From Tsukamurella sp. 1534 (lineage in GTDB: Bacteria > Actinomycetota > Actinomycetes > Mycobacteriales > Mycobacteriaceae): 64,000 nt of DNA. The stretch covers positions 357,744-421,743 of the forward strand of contig NZ_HE997628.1 of assembly GCF_000312385.1 (NCBI RefSeq), in the 5' to 3' direction. Shown here one piece after another: positions 27,264-36,937 of this stretch. Both the position numbers and the translations under genes were made by a program. Positions within the stretch are counted from its first letter, which is position 1; every line of letters begins with the position of its first letter. Under the pieces are notes generated by a model that saw only the letters and a program-made list of their open reading frames with translations, was not told the DNA's origin and ran no database searches.

Positions 27264-28889
27264 CTACTCGACGTCGAGCTTGCCGCCGTTGTCCTGGACC
27301 TTCTTGATGGCCTCGAGCGCCTTCATCTCGTTCTCGTGATCGCGCTCGGCGTTGGCCTTCTGCTCCTCGATCGGGTCACCGCGGAGGAACGAACCGGTGC
27401 CGGGCTGACCGGCCGCACCCAGCTGGTTCGCCTTGGTCGGGACGACCGCGCCCTCGTACGGGAGCGGGACGGCGTGACCGTGATCGTCGACCGGGCCCAG
27501 CGGCTGGTGGAGCTCGATGAACTCGCCGTTCGGGCGGCGGACGATGATGCCCGTCTCGATGCCGTGCTCCAGCACCGCGCGGTCGGCGCGCTGCAGGCCG
27601 ATGCAGAACCGGTAGGTCAGCCAGTACGCGACGGGCGGCAGGATGACCAGGCCGATGCGGCCGATCCACGTCATCGCGTTGAGCGAGATGTGGAACTTCA
27701 GCGCGATGATGTCGTTGATGCACGACAGCGTGAGCACGATGTAGAACGACAGCGCCATGGCGCCGATCGCCGTTCGCACCGGCACGTCACGGGGACGCTG
27801 CAGGATGTTGTGGTGCGCATCGTCGCCCGTGAGCTTCTTCTCGATCCACGGGTAGCTGAACATCAGGGTGACGATCACGCCGATGATGATCGCCACGAAG
27901 GCGGCGCCCGGGACGGTGTGACCCCAGAAGTACAGCTCCCAGGCCGGCCACAGGCGGGCCAGGCCGTCCGTCCACATCATGTAGATGTCGGGCTGCACGC
28001 CCGCGGACACCTTCGCCGGATCGTAGGGGCCGATCGTCCACACGGGGTTGATCGTGAAGACGCCCGCCATGACGGCGATGATGCCGAAGGTGGCAGCGAA
28101 GTAGGCGCCGGTCTTGACCGCGAAGACGGGGAGGATGCGCACACCCACCACGTTCTCCTCGGTGCGGCCGGGGCCGGCGAACTGCGTGTGCTTCTGGTAC
28201 CAGACCAGGGCGAGGTGGCCCGCGATGAGCGCCAGGATGATGCCCGGGAACAGCAGGATGTGCAGCACGTACAGGCGGGGGATCAGGAGCTCGCCCGGGA
28301 AGTCGCCCCCGAACAGCGCCCAGTGCATCCAGGTGCCGATCACCGGAAGGCCGACGACGATGCCCGACATGGCGGCGCGGACGCCGGTGCCGGAGAGCAG
28401 GTCGTCCGGGATCGAGTAGCCGAAGAAGCCCTCGAACATCGCGAGCAGGAGCAGCGCGCAGCCGATGACCCAGTTGGCCTCGCGCGGGCGGCGGAACGCG
28501 CCCGTGAAGAAGATGCGGGCCATGTGGATGATGATCGACGCCGCGAACATCAGCGCCGCCCAGTGGTGGATCTGGCGGACGAACAGGCCGCCGCGCACCT
28601 CGAACGAGATGTCCAGGGTGGTTGCGTAGGCGCGCGACATCGCGACGCCGTGCAGGGGCTCGTACGCGCCCTCGTAGTGGACCTCCGCCAGCGAGGGGTC
28701 GAAGAACAGCGTGAGGTACACACCCGAGATCAGCAGGATCACGAAGCTGTACAGCGCGATCTCGCCCAGCATGAAGGACCAGTGCGTGGGGAAGACCTTG
28801 TTGATCTGGCGGCGGATACCGGCCGCGAGGTGGTACCGCGAATCCACCTCGTTGGCCTGGTGCCCGACGCGCTCGCCGAGTGTCGTCAT
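27264..28889 (-). CDS. qcrB: Cytochrome bc1 complex cytochrome b subunit
   Basis: This is the membrane core of menaquinol oxidase complex III, binding haems bL and bH and hosting both quinone sites; it is the target of imidazopyridine inhibitors in mycobacteria. It has 541 residues. ATG 28889 gives [10 protein letters not shown] and overlaps the qcrA stop by one base. About nine hydrophobic segments are present. Haem ligand His pairs lie in [21 protein letters not shown] and in the [20 protein letters not shown] region. A charged C-terminal extension (residues about 460-541) is typical of actinobacterial QcrB. It is the last gene of ctaE-qcrC-qcrA-qcrB, and corresponds to Rv2196. Confidence 0.96.
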   Translation of the reverse strand: MTTLGERVGHQANEVDSRYHLAAGIRRQINKVFPTHWSFMLGEIALYSFVILLISGVYLTLFFDPSLAEVHYEGAYEPLHGVAMSRAYATTLDISFEVRGGLFVRQIHHWAALMFAASIIIHMARIFFTGAFRRPREANWVIGCALLLLAMFEGFFGYSIPDDLLSGTGVRAAMSGIVVGLPVIGTWMHWALFGGDFPGELLIPRLYVLHILLFPGIILALIAGHLALVWYQKHTQFAGPGRTEENVVGVRILPVFAVKTGAYFAATFGIIAVMAGVFTINPVWTIGPYDPAKVSAGVQPDIYMMWTDGLARLWPAWELYFWGHTVPGAAFVAIIIGVIVTLMFSYPWIEKKLTGDDAHHNILQRPRDVPVRTAIGAMALSFYIVLTLSCINDIIALKFHISLNAMTWIGRIGLVILPPVAYWLTYRFCIGLQRADRAVLEHGIETGIIVRRPNGEFIELHQPLGPVDDHGHAVPLPYEGAVVPTKANQLGAAGQPGTGSFLRGDPIEEQKANAERDHENEMKALEAIKKVQDNGGKLDVE

Positions 28890-30070
28890 CAGTGCGTCGC
28901 CTCCCAGAAGGCCGGTCCGACCTGTTCGATGAAGTCGCCGTTGGCGACCATGTAGCCCTGCTCGTTGACCGAGATCGGCAGCTGCGCGAGGGCACGGGCG
29001 GCGGGGCCGAAGACCGGCTTGCCGTACTCGAGCGCGTTGAACTGCGACTGGTGGCAGGGGCAGAGGATGCGGTTCGTCTGCTGCTCGTACAGCGAAGTGG
29101 GGCAACCGAAGTGGCTGCACACCTTCGTGTAGGCCCAGTAGTCGCCGAAGTTGAAGCTCTCCTGGCCCTTGCGCTTGATCGCGCGGGCGCTGTCCTCCGG
29201 GCGGAGGCGGATGAGCATGACCGGGTTACGGATGCCCTTGAGGCCGTGCAGCAGCTTGAGGCGCGACTCCTCGGTCTCGCCGAAGCCGTCCGACGCACGC
29301 CACGGGAAGACGGTCATCATGCCGCCGGCGTCCATGTCCTCCGGCTTGACCAGCTTCACCTTGTACGGATCGCCCACGTCGTTGCGCAGGAACACCGGCT
29401 CGTGGTTCTGCTCGCTGCTGAAGTCGTTCTCCAGCGAGTTCCAGTACGGCGACCAACCGGTGTGCCACAGCGGCGACGCCTCGCGCTTGGCCCACGGGTT
29501 CTTGACCAGGCCGCCGAGGACGCCGACCGCGGCACCGAGGCCGAGCACGCCCACACCGAAACCGGCCGAGGCCAGGATCATCTTGCGGCGGGGGAGCGTG
29601 GAGGTCTCGAGCGCGTCCTTGAACAGGGCGCTCGTGGTCAGCTTGTCGACCTTGGCCGAGCCGCCGGCGTCGTGCCGCTGCTGGACCGCGATCTCCTCGG
29701 GGATGAACTTCTTGGTGAACAGCACCGCGCCGACGAACACCGACAGCAGCGAGAGGCCGCAGGTGATGCCGAGCATCGGGGTGTAGAGGGTGTACCACCA
29801 GTAGTGGTCGTCCTCCATGCCCTGGTAGTGCCAGGGCCAGAACAGGAACACGCCGAGGAAGGCGAGGGCGAAGACGCCGCCGAGCGTGAACGACACGGCG
29901 ACCGAGCGCGCAGCGCGCTTCTCGGCGCGGGTGTCGTGCTCGGGCCAGCGCGGCTCGCGGTAGACCAGCTCGACACCGTCGAGGTTGGTACCGAGCTTCA
30001 CCAGCTCGTCGTGGGACAGGCTGTCCAGTTCGTCGTCCGACGGGACGTTGTTCAACGGCTTGGCGGTCAA
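28889..30070 (-). CDS. qcrA: Cytochrome bc1 complex Rieske iron-sulfur subunit
   Basis: The actinobacterial Rieske protein has three membrane segments and carries electrons from menaquinol to cytochrome cc. It has 393 residues from TTG 30070, which overlaps the qcrC stop (TTGA) and has GGGAGCAGGAA upstream. Membrane segments occur in the N-terminal half (about 65-85, 100-125 and 180-205). The C-terminal Rieske fold carries CSHFGCP and CPCHQSQF, supplying two Cys and two His ligands to the [2Fe-2S] cluster. A charged N-terminal tail precedes the first segment. Corresponds to Rv2195. Confidence 0.95.
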   Translation of the reverse strand: MTAKPLNNVPSDDELDSLSHDELVKLGTNLDGVELVYREPRWPEHDTRAEKRAARSVAVSFTLGGVFALAFLGVFLFWPWHYQGMEDDHYWWYTLYTPMLGITCGLSLLSVFVGAVLFTKKFIPEEIAVQQRHDAGGSAKVDKLTTSALFKDALETSTLPRRKMILASAGFGVGVLGLGAAVGVLGGLVKNPWAKREASPLWHTGWSPYWNSLENDFSSEQNHEPVFLRNDVGDPYKVKLVKPEDMDAGGMMTVFPWRASDGFGETEESRLKLLHGLKGIRNPVMLIRLRPEDSARAIKRKGQESFNFGDYWAYTKVCSHFGCPTSLYEQQTNRILCPCHQSQFNALEYGKPVFGPAARALAQLPISVNEQGYMVANGDFIEQVGPAFWEATH

Positions 30071-30984
30071 TTCCTGCTCCCAACCCACATCGCGGCGCCG
30101 ATGACGGCGATCATCCCGGTGGCCCACATCACCATGCCCTCAGCAGCGGGACCGAATCCGCCGATGGCGCTGCCGCCGGGAGACTGGGTCTCGCCCGCGT
30201 TCTTGATGAAGCCGATGATGTTCTTCTTCTCCTCCTGCGACAGCTGGCGGTCCGAGAACTTGGGCATGTTCTGCGGGCCGGTCAGCATCGCGGCGTAGAT
30301 CTCCTGCTCGTTCGCGGGATCGAGCGGAGGCGCGAACTTACCGCCGGACAGGGCGCCGCCCCGGCCGGTGAAGTTGTGGCACGAGGCGCAGTTCAGGCGG
30401 AACAGCTCGGCGCCGGCGCCGAGGTTCTTACCGCGGAGCGACTCCTGGGCGATGACCCGGTTGCCGTTCTCGTCGCGCTTGATCGAGCCGTCCGGGTTGT
30501 ACTCCCAGACGATCGACGGTCCGCCGCCGATCGACTGGATGTACGCGCCCATGGCGTCGATCTGCTTCGCGTCGAACTTGGCGGGCTTGCGCACGATCTG
30601 CGCCGAGTTGACGGTCGCGGGCATGCGGCCCGAGTGCACCTGGAAGTACACCGCCGCGTCGCCCACACCGACCAGGCCGGGGCCGCGGTCCTTGACGCCC
30701 TCGAGAGCGGCGCCGTGGCAGCTGATGCAGGACGTCTCGTAGAGACGCTTACCCTCGGCGACCTGGGCGGAATCGTCACCGTCGGCGACCGCGACCTGCG
30801 GGGTCGGGCTGAGCACGGTGGCGGCACCTCCGGCGGCCAGGAGGCCGCCCAGCAGCAGGGCGGCGCTGGTCACCTTCCGGCGCATCTTGCGCTGCTTGCG
30901 GGCCTTGCTCGCCTCGGCGACGGGGCGCCCGGCACCGTCGGGCTCGCCTCCCTCGCTGGCGGGCTCAAAGTTGGCTGAACTCAT
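30067..30984 (-). CDS. qcrC: Cytochrome bc1 complex dihaem cytochrome c subunit
   Basis: This is the fused dihaem cytochrome cc, which passes electrons directly from the bc1 complex to the aa3 oxidase and replaces soluble cytochrome c in Actinobacteria. It has 305 residues. A cytoplasmic basic N-terminus ([11 protein letters not shown]) precedes a membrane segment at about 41-60. Two haem sites follow, CISCH (86-90) and CASCH (199-203), and a C-terminal membrane anchor is present (about 283-303). It sits between ctaE and qcrA, with the qcrA start overlapping its stop. Corresponds to Rv2194. Confidence 0.96.
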   Translation of the reverse strand: MSSANFEPASEGGEPDGAGRPVAEASKARKQRKMRRKVTSAALLLGGLLAAGGAATVLSPTPQVAVADGDDSAQVAEGKRLYETSCISCHGAALEGVKDRGPGLVGVGDAAVYFQVHSGRMPATVNSAQIVRKPAKFDAKQIDAMGAYIQSIGGGPSIVWEYNPDGSIKRDENGNRVIAQESLRGKNLGAGAELFRLNCASCHNFTGRGGALSGGKFAPPLDPANEQEIYAAMLTGPQNMPKFSDRQLSQEEKKNIIGFIKNAGETQSPGGSAIGGFGPAAEGMVMWATGMIAVIGAAMWVGSRN

Positions 30985-31023
30985 CTGCTATCCCTCTGTG
31001 ATGGCGACTGCTGATGGAAGTGC

Positions 31024-31638
31024 TTAACGGATGATGTAGATGACGGCGAAGAGGCCGATCCACACCACGTCGACGAAGTGCCAGTAGTAACTGACCACGA
31101 TCGCCGAGGTCGCCTGAGCGGGCGTGAACTTGGAGACCCGGCTGCGCGCCAGGATGAAGATGAAGGCCACGAGGCCGCCCATCACGTGCAGGCCGTGGAA
31201 ACCGGTGGCCATGTAGAACACCGAGCCGTACACCGACGAGCTGAGCGTCAGGCCCTCGTGGATCAGCGTCTTGTACTCGTTGAGCTGGCCCAGGATGAAG
31301 GCGAAGCCCATCAGGAACGACACGAAGTACCAGATGCGGAACTTGAAGACGTCGCCGCGCTCGGCGGCGAACACACCGAGCTGGCAGGTGACCGACGACA
31401 GGATCAGCACGATGGTCGGCGGCAGGGCCGCGGCCAGGCTGATGTTGGCGTCTGCCGGGGGCCAGCCGTTCTCTCCAGCACCGGCTCGGGCCACGAAGTA
31501 CATGGCGAAGAGCCCGGCGAAGAACATGAGCTCGCTCGACAGCCAGACGATGGTCCCGACGCTGACCATGTTGGGCCGGTTGAGTGAGTGCACGCGCTGG
31601 GTGATGGCTGTAGCTGAGGTCGGTGCGGCGCTAGTCAC
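31024..31638 (-). CDS. ctaE: Cytochrome c oxidase subunit III
   Basis: This is the membrane subunit of the aa3 oxidase, 204 residues with five hydrophobic segments as in actinobacterial CtaE. Recognisable stretches include [20 protein letters not shown] near the N-terminus and [18 protein letters not shown], with the conserved His, in the C-terminal half. GTG 31638 is the first gene of the ctaE-qcrC-qcrA-qcrB operon; qcrC starts 39 bases downstream. A CATACT hexamer six bases before the GTG may be its -10. Joint transcription with qcrCAB reflects assembly of the III-IV supercomplex. Corresponds to Rv2193. Confidence 0.95.
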   Translation of the reverse strand: MTSAAPTSATAITQRVHSLNRPNMVSVGTIVWLSSELMFFAGLFAMYFVARAGAGENGWPPADANISLAAALPPTIVLILSSVTCQLGVFAAERGDVFKFRIWYFVSFLMGFAFILGQLNEYKTLIHEGLTLSSSVYGSVFYMATGFHGLHVMGGLVAFIFILARSRVSKFTPAQATSAIVVSYYWHFVDVVWIGLFAVIYIIR

Positions 31639-31799
31639 CTCGCAAGTATGACCGGTCGTAGTATCGAATGCCTACCCGGGTCGCAGATTGGGCGCGTCGA
31701 ATATCGCGGGCAGGCTCAGGGCCTCCCGCCACGTCCGATGAAGTGCCACGTCAAGGACCTTTTCGAGCCGCAGTCCGCTACACCGAAGGGAGCGTTGTC

Positions 31800-32231
31800 G
31801 TGCCCTACGACCTCAACGGGCGCCCCGAGCGCCGACCCCGCCTGCACCGGTTGCTCCGCCGCACCGTCGAAGAGTTAACGCCCGGGGACCCCGGTTTGGT
31901 TCCCGTGGCCGAATCGGACGACGACACGGCGGCCGCCTCGGCGGTCCTCGACGCCTCGCCGGGGTTCGATCCGGAGGTGCAGAGCGTGCTCTGGCACCTC
32001 CTCGAACTTCCGGACGAATCGGTCACCGAGGTGCTGCGTCTCGTGGCCCAGGACAACTACGAGCGGATGCCCGTCCCCGACGGGCTCGACGGAGCCGGGC
32101 GGCTCGCGGTCGCCCGGGTGCAGCGGGTCGACGCGCTGCACGTCTCGCAGGAGCGCTCGCGGATGGCCGGCGTCACCGCCCGGCACGGCGGGCGGGCGCT
32201 CCGCTGGCGGGTGCTCCAGATACCCGGTTGA
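31800..32231 (+). CDS. Conserved hypothetical protein, 143 residues
   Basis: I do not recognise this gene. GTG 31800 has a good AAGGGAG site seven bases upstream. The protein is soluble, acidic in the middle and Arg-rich at both ends. The central part (FDPEVQSVLWHLLELPDESV) looks helical, and the last 40 residues contain many Arg and His (HVSQERSRMAGVTARHGGRA). No metal, nucleotide or membrane motif is visible. It diverges from ctaE across 161 bases and is followed by trpD with its own promoter. Codon use is like the neighbours, so it is likely real. Confidence 0.6.
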   Translation: MPYDLNGRPERRPRLHRLLRRTVEELTPGDPGLVPVAESDDDTAAASAVLDASPGFDPEVQSVLWHLLELPDESVTEVLRLVAQDNYERMPVPDGLDGAGRLAVARVQRVDALHVSQERSRMAGVTARHGGRALRWRVLQIPG

Positions 32232-32241
32232 TCGCCCCGAT

Positions 32242-32247
32242 TACGCT
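32242..32247 (+). promoter_or_regulatory. -10 hexamer TACGCT, decides the trpD start
   Basis: TACGCT ends directly before ATG 32248 and six bases before ATG 32254. If transcription starts 6-7 bases after the -10, the first ATG is not in the message and ATG 32254 is the leaderless start. Confidence 0.45.
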
Positions 32248-32253
32248 ATGGCC

Positions 32254-33300
32254 ATGGATTGGCCCACGGTTCTCACCGAGCTCACCTCCCAGCGCGACCT
32301 GAGCGTGGAGCAGGCGCAGTGGGCCATGGGCGAGATCATGAGCGACGGTGCCACCCCGTCGCAGATCTCCGCGTTCGGCGTCGCCATGAAGATGAAGGGC
32401 CCGTCGCCGGTCGAGGTGCGCGCCCTGGCCGACGTGATGCTGTCGCTGACCACCCCGGTGCCGTTCGAGGGCCGCGCCGTCGACATCGTCGGCACCGGCG
32501 GTGACCGCTCGCACTCCGTGAACATCTCCACGATGAGTTCGATCGTGGTGGCGGCCGCCGGGGTGCCGGTGCTCAAGCACGGCAACCGGGCCGCGTCGTC
32601 GAAGTCCGGCGGCGCCGACTGCCTCGAGGCGCTCGGCGTCGCGATCGGGCTCGACGCGGACGGCGTCGCGCGCACGACCGCCGAACTGGGAATCGGCTTC
32701 TGCCTCGCCTCCGTCTTCCACTCCGGCCTCCGGTTCGCGGGCGCCACCCGCAAGGAGATCGGCATCCCGACCGTGTTCAACGTGCTCGGCCCGCTCACCA
32801 ACCCGGGCCGCCCGTCCGCCGGGCTCGTCGGCTGCGCCTTCCCCGACCTCGCGCCCGTCGTGGCGCAGGCCTTCGCGGACCGCGGCGGCCAGGACCACGT
32901 CATCGTCGTCCGCGGCGACGACGGCCTCGACGAGTTGACCACCACGTCGACCACGACGGTGTGGCGCGTCCAGGAGGAGGGCGTCGGCGTCGAATCCGTC
33001 GACCCCACCCGGCTCGGTCTCGCCCGCGTGTCGCTCGACCAACTGCGCGGCGGCGACGCGGCCGCGAACGCCGCCATCGCGCGGACCTTCCTGGCCGGCG
33101 AGCCCGGCCCGGTGCGCGACGCCGTGCTGCTCAACTCCGCCGGCGCCGTGGCCGCCTACGAGGGGCTCGTGGCGGGGGAGACCGTCGAGGACTCGCTGGC
33201 GGCGCACCTGCCGCGGGTCGCGGAGGCCGTGGACTCCGGCGCGGCGGCCGCGCTGCTCGACAAGTGGGTCGGCCTGAGCCGGGAGATCGCGGGCGCGTGA
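32254..33300 (+). CDS. trpD: Anthranilate phosphoribosyltransferase
   Basis: This enzyme joins anthranilate and PRPP in tryptophan synthesis. It is 348 residues from ATG 32254; 32248 is an alternative adding two residues. The PRPP-binding loop GTGGDRSHSVNIST is intact, followed by KHGNRAASSKSGGADCLEALG, typical of the family. The second metal region lies around VRGDDGLDELTT. Other trp genes are absent from the window, as for the M. tuberculosis orthologue Rv2192c, which also lies beside ctaE. The stop overlaps the start of the YbaK-type gene. Confidence 0.95.
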   Translation: MDWPTVLTELTSQRDLSVEQAQWAMGEIMSDGATPSQISAFGVAMKMKGPSPVEVRALADVMLSLTTPVPFEGRAVDIVGTGGDRSHSVNISTMSSIVVAAAGVPVLKHGNRAASSKSGGADCLEALGVAIGLDADGVARTTAELGIGFCLASVFHSGLRFAGATRKEIGIPTVFNVLGPLTNPGRPSAGLVGCAFPDLAPVVAQAFADRGGQDHVIVVRGDDGLDELTTTSTTTVWRVQEEGVGVESVDPTRLGLARVSLDQLRGGDAAANAAIARTFLAGEPGPVRDAVLLNSAGAVAAYEGLVAGETVEDSLAAHLPRVAEAVDSGAAAALLDKWVGLSREIAGA

Positions 33301-33770
33301 GCGACGACGATCCGGGCCTCGCCCGCATGCGAGCGGACGCCGAGGCCCGCGGGCTGCCGGTGACGGTGCGCGCCCGGCCCGCCGCCCGCAGCCTCCCGGA
33401 GGCCGCCGAACTGATGGGGATGGCACCGTCGAACCTGGTGAAGTCCCTGGTCGTGCGACGGGGCGAGGGCGAGTACCTGTTCGCCCTGGTGCCCGGCGAC
33501 CGGTCGATCGCCTGGCCCAAGCTGCGCGCGGTGATCGGGGTGAACCGGCTCGCGATGCCGCCCGCCGGCGAGGCGCTCGAGGCCACCGGATACGAGCGCG
33601 GGACCATCACGCCCGTCGGCGCCCGGGGTGATTGGCCGGTGTACGTCGACACCCGGATCCCGGGAGGGACAGTCGCGCTCGGCGCCGGCGCACACGGCTA
33701 CAGCGCGGTCATGGAGGCCGACGACCTGGTGGCCGCGTACGGCGCGATCGTCGCCGACATCGCCGATTGA
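33297..33770 (+). CDS. YbaK/ProX-type aminoacyl-tRNA deacylase
   Basis: This 157-residue single-domain protein of the YbaK/prolyl-tRNA synthetase associated family hydrolyses mischarged aminoacyl-tRNAs in trans. The conserved Lys lies in PSNLVKSLVVR, and the motif GARGDWPVYVD and the glycine-rich GGTVALGAGAHGY complete the pocket. GTG 33297 overlaps the trpD stop (GTGA), so the gene is translationally coupled to trpD, an unrelated enzyme. Which tRNA it proofreads cannot be told from sequence reading. Confidence 0.85.
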   Translation: MSDDDPGLARMRADAEARGLPVTVRARPAARSLPEAAELMGMAPSNLVKSLVVRRGEGEYLFALVPGDRSIAWPKLRAVIGVNRLAMPPAGEALEATGYERGTITPVGARGDWPVYVDTRIPGGTVALGAGAHGYSAVMEADDLVAAYGAIVADIAD

Positions 33771-33867
33771 CGGCGGCCGGCGGACCCGCGCGAAACGCGC
33801 GGGAGTGGAAAGTATGCACACAAATCCCGTTCCGCCGGATCGGGCGCGCGGGCTCCCTAGACTCCGC

Positions 33868-34722
33868 ATGGTGAGTGCCCGAACCGTTTCCCCGCAGATC
33901 GCCCGCTCCTGGCTCCTCGTGCCGGCCTCGCACCCCGAGGACTTCTCCAAGGCGCAGGCCAGTGAGGCCGACGCCGTGATCATCGACCTCGAGGACGCCG
34001 TCGCCGCCAACGACAAGAGGCAGGCCCGGGCCGACACCGTCGAATGGCTCACCACGGGGCACCGCGCCTGGGTGCGCATCAACGACGCGTCGAGCGATTT
34101 CTGGAGCGAGGACTGCGCCGCCCTCAAACAGTGCGAGGGGCTCGAGGGCGTCATGCTCGCGAAATCCGAATCGTCCAGTCACCTCGACGACACCGCGGAC
34201 CGGCTGCCCGACGGTACGCGGATCCTCGCCCTCGTGGAGACGGCGCGCGGGATGCAGAACGTCGCGCAGATCGCGTCCGCGCCATCGACCTTCCGGATCG
34301 CCTTCGGCACCGGCGATTTCAAGCGGGACACCGCGGCCGGCGACGATCCGGTGGCGCTGCTGTACGCCCGCTCGCAGCTGGTGATCGCCTCCCGCGCGGC
34401 CCGGCTGCCCGCGCCGATCGACGGGCCGACCCTCAACATCGCGCACCTGCCGACGGGCACCGCGCACGCCAAGGAGATGGGGATGTCGGGCAAGCTCTGC
34501 CTCACGCCCGACCACGCCGCGGTGATCAACGAGGGGCTCAGCCCCGCCGAGAACGAGATCGCCTGGGCGCACGGGTTCATCGCGGCGTTCGAGCAGTCCG
34601 GCGGCAAGATCACCGACGGCTCCGATCTGCCGCGGCTGGCCCGCGCGCAGAAGATCGTGCAGCAGGCCGAGGACTTCGGTATCGAGGTGGACGCCGCCGA
34701 GGTCAGTCACAGCGGGTACTGA
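33868..34722 (+). CDS. CitE-like CoA-ester lyase (HpcH/HpaI aldolase family)
   Basis: This 284-residue barrel enzyme cleaves or forms CoA thioesters (citryl-, malyl- or citramalyl-CoA type). Motifs: RSWLLVPASHPEDFSKA at the N-terminus, DAVIIDLEDAVAANDK with the metal-linked Glu/Asp, ALVETARGMQN with the catalytic-site Glu, and GTGDFKRD, where family members carry the second metal Asp. There is no citrate lyase alpha or gamma subunit nearby, so it is a stand-alone CitE homologue. A TAGACT -10 at 33858-33863 is 4 bases before ATG 33868 and 7 before GTG 33871, so the GTG could be the real start. Confidence 0.85.
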   Translation: MVSARTVSPQIARSWLLVPASHPEDFSKAQASEADAVIIDLEDAVAANDKRQARADTVEWLTTGHRAWVRINDASSDFWSEDCAALKQCEGLEGVMLAKSESSSHLDDTADRLPDGTRILALVETARGMQNVAQIASAPSTFRIAFGTGDFKRDTAAGDDPVALLYARSQLVIASRAARLPAPIDGPTLNIAHLPTGTAHAKEMGMSGKLCLTPDHAAVINEGLSPAENEIAWAHGFIAAFEQSGGKITDGSDLPRLARAQKIVQQAEDFGIEVDAAEVSHSGY

Positions 34723-34745
34723 CCCCGGCCCGGCAACGCCCGGGG
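34723..34745. terminator. Bidirectional hairpin between convergent genes
   Basis: CCCCGG and CCGGGG form a 6-bp stem with an 11-base loop, filling almost the whole 26-base gap between the stops of the CitE-like and Lrp-type genes. No T run follows. Confidence 0.4.
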
Positions 34746-34748
34746 CGG

Positions 34749-35024
34749 TCAGTTGCCGATGTCGAAGCCCGCGTCGACGTCCGCCGACGCGTACTCGCGG
34801 AAGGCGATGTGCGTAGAGGTGCTGACCACGCCGTCGAGGCGGTTGATCTTCTCGGTCACCACCGCGGCGATCTGATCGTGTTCGCGCACACGCACCTTCG
34901 CGATGAGGTCGATGTCTCCGGCGCACGAGTACACCTCGGAGACCCCGTCGATGTTCGCGACTTCCTGCGCGGTCTCGGGGATGCGGTGCACGTTCGCGTT
35001 GATGAGGACGATCGCGGTGATCAC
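34749..35024 (-). CDS. Stand-alone Lrp/AsnC ligand-binding (RAM) domain protein
   Basis: This 91-residue protein corresponds to only the ligand-binding alpha/beta domain of Lrp/AsnC regulators (ITAIVLINANVHRIPETA through SEVYSCAGDIDLIAKVRV to GVVSTSTHIAFREY) and lacks the helix-turn-helix. Such single-domain proteins sense amino acids and can assemble with full-length Lrp proteins. It starts 24 bases after the nuclease gene ends and is probably the second gene of that transcript; whether it is functionally linked to the nuclease is unknown. Confidence 0.85.
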   Translation of the reverse strand: MITAIVLINANVHRIPETAQEVANIDGVSEVYSCAGDIDLIAKVRVREHDQIAAVVTEKINRLDGVVSTSTHIAFREYASADVDAGFDIGN

Positions 35025-35048
35025 TGCGGGGCCTTTCGATTGCGGAGC

Positions 35049-36872
35049 TCACGCGGCGTGCGTGGTTCCCTCACTGTATTGCCTGTCCCGGTCGCGCGGA
35101 TGCGCCGCGGCCGCACGCGCGTCCCGGCCGGCGGTGACGGCCCGGTCCGCCCATGCGAGCCACGGGCCCGCGCCGCAGGCCGGCTCGGCCCACTCGCCCT
35201 GCACGTCCACGATGCGGGTGCCGGGCCGCAGCGCCCACCGGCGCAGCAGGGAGGCCTCCTCGGGGCTCGCGCCGTGCAGTGTGTCGGCCGGGAAAAGCGT
35301 CTCCGGGACGTCGGGGGTCGACGGTGCGTTCGCCTCGTACGCCGTCTCCGCGCCGGCCCGGAGCCGGTCGAACACCGGCATCGGCGGCACCCCGCGCGGC
35401 GCCGTCCCGGCGGCCGCGAGGCGGCCGTGCCGCACGATCGAGAGCTCCCAGCCGCCGGCACCGTCGGGGTGCGCGAGCGAGAGCTCGGGCAGATCCGCGA
35501 ACGCGAGCAGTGCGTGCGTGCGGGCGACAGACTCCACGAGCCGCGCCGTGCGGTCCCGTAACCGTGCGGCGGATTCGAAGAACTCCCGCTCGACGAGCGA
35601 CTCCAGCCGGAGGTGCAGCGCCGCGAACACGTCCGGCGACCGGCCGGTGAGCGCCTCCGCCGCGTGCTCGGCCCGCCGCCGGTACAGGCCCGCGGGCTCG
35701 GGGACCGCGACGGCCGCGTGGCACCCGCCGAGGGGGCGCGCACCGTCGGGTCCCAGGGCGCACGCGTGCGCGGCCCCGGCCCGCAACTTCGACGTGCACG
35801 TCCGGAGGCCGCAGGCCTCGGCGAGGAGGTCGGCGACGTCCGCGGCGTCGGTGCGGGAGCGGATCGGGCCCAGACAGGGCGCGCCCGAAGGCGCCGCCCG
35901 GCGCACCACGAGCCGGGGGAACGGCTCGGCGGTGAGGTGGATCCACCAGCCGCGCTTGGGGTACTTGGACCGGCGGTTGTACGGGGGAGTGTGCGCCGCG
36001 ATGAGCCGGAGCTCGCGCGCCGCGGCCTCGAGCGCGTGCGCGCACTCGACGTGATCGACCCGCTCCGCGAGCCCCACCATCTCCTTGATCCGGCCGCGCG
36101 TCTCCCCGGAGGTGAAGTAGCTGCGGACCCGGCGCCGCAGGTTGCCCGACGTGCCCACGTAGAGCACCTCGTTCCCGGGGCCGCGGAACAGGTAGACGCC
36201 CGGGCGCTCCGGCAGCGGATCCGCGAGGGAGCGCTTGGCCCGCTGCTGCGGGGTGACGGCGGGCAGGTACCCGCGCAGCTCCGCGAGCGTGCGGATGCCG
36301 AGGTTGCCCACACGGCCGATCAGCCCGTGCAGCACGTCCACGGTGGCCCTGGCGTCCTCCAACGCCCGGTGGTTGGGCGTGGTGTCCGCGCGGAACAACC
36401 GCGCCAGCTCGCTCAGCTTCACCGACGGGGCCTCGTCCCGGGTGAGCACGCGGCGCGCGAGCTGCACGGTGCACAGCGACTGCGGCTTCGGCCACGGCGT
36501 CCCGGTGGACGCGGCGGCGGCGCGGAGGAAACCGAGGTCGAACCGCGCGTTGTGCGCCACCAGGACCGCGCCGTGCGCGAACTCGAGGAACGAGGGGAGG
36601 ACCGAGGCGATGGTCGGGGCCCCGGTGACCATCGCGGTGGTGATGCCCGTGAGGTGCGTGATGTGCGGCGCGATGCCGCAGCCGGGGTCGACCAGCGTGG
36701 CGAACTCGCCCAGCACCTCGCCGCCGCGCACCTTCACCGCGCCGATCTCCGTGATCGCGTCCCCGTTCCTCGGGGAGCCGCCCGTGGTCTCCAGATCCAC
36801 CACGACGAACGTCACGTCGCGGAGGTCCGGGTCCGTGGCGCCGTTCTCGCAGTCGTCGAGGGTGAGCTGCAT
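35049..36872 (-). CDS. DEDDh 3'-5' exonuclease fused to a UvrC/Cho-like GIY-YIG nuclease
   Basis: This 607-residue two-nuclease protein is the Rv2191 counterpart. Residues 20-190 are a DnaQ-type DEDDh exonuclease: D26 and E28 in VVDLETTGG, then VAHNARFD near 110 and HRALEDARATVD near 174. Residues about 222-300 form a GIY-YIG domain (RPGVYLFRGPG, VLYVGTSGNLRRRV). The C-terminal half resembles UvrC/Cho-associated regions and contains a UVR-like stretch around SLVEREFFESAARLRDRTARL, which in UvrC contacts UvrB. It probably incises and trims damaged DNA. A RecA-NDp promoter lies six bases before ATG 36872, predicting a leaderless, damage-induced mRNA. Confidence 0.88.
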   Translation of the reverse strand: MQLTLDDCENGATDPDLRDVTFVVVDLETTGGSPRNGDAITEIGAVKVRGGEVLGEFATLVDPGCGIAPHITHLTGITTAMVTGAPTIASVLPSFLEFAHGAVLVAHNARFDLGFLRAAAASTGTPWPKPQSLCTVQLARRVLTRDEAPSVKLSELARLFRADTTPNHRALEDARATVDVLHGLIGRVGNLGIRTLAELRGYLPAVTPQQRAKRSLADPLPERPGVYLFRGPGNEVLYVGTSGNLRRRVRSYFTSGETRGRIKEMVGLAERVDHVECAHALEAAARELRLIAAHTPPYNRRSKYPKRGWWIHLTAEPFPRLVVRRAAPSGAPCLGPIRSRTDAADVADLLAEACGLRTCTSKLRAGAAHACALGPDGARPLGGCHAAVAVPEPAGLYRRRAEHAAEALTGRSPDVFAALHLRLESLVEREFFESAARLRDRTARLVESVARTHALLAFADLPELSLAHPDGAGGWELSIVRHGRLAAAGTAPRGVPPMPVFDRLRAGAETAYEANAPSTPDVPETLFPADTLHGASPEEASLLRRWALRPGTRIVDVQGEWAEPACGAGPWLAWADRAVTAGRDARAAAAHPRDRDRQYSEGTTHAA

Positions 36873-36878
36873 GGGGCG

Positions 36879-36901
36879 AACGTACGGCGGAGCACTGACA
36901 G
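36879..36901 (-). promoter_or_regulatory. RecA-NDp (PafBC-type) DNA-damage promoter of the nuclease gene
   Basis: On the minus strand CTGTCAGTG (36901-36893), an 8-base spacer and TACGTT (36884-36879) match the mycobacterial RecA-independent damage promoter consensus tTGTCRGTG-N8-TAnnnT at all but the first, weak position. The -10 ends six bases before the nuclease ATG. Confidence 0.8.
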
Positions 36902-36937
36902 ATTCCGGCGCGGAATCGAACGTGCTCGCGAGAGAAC

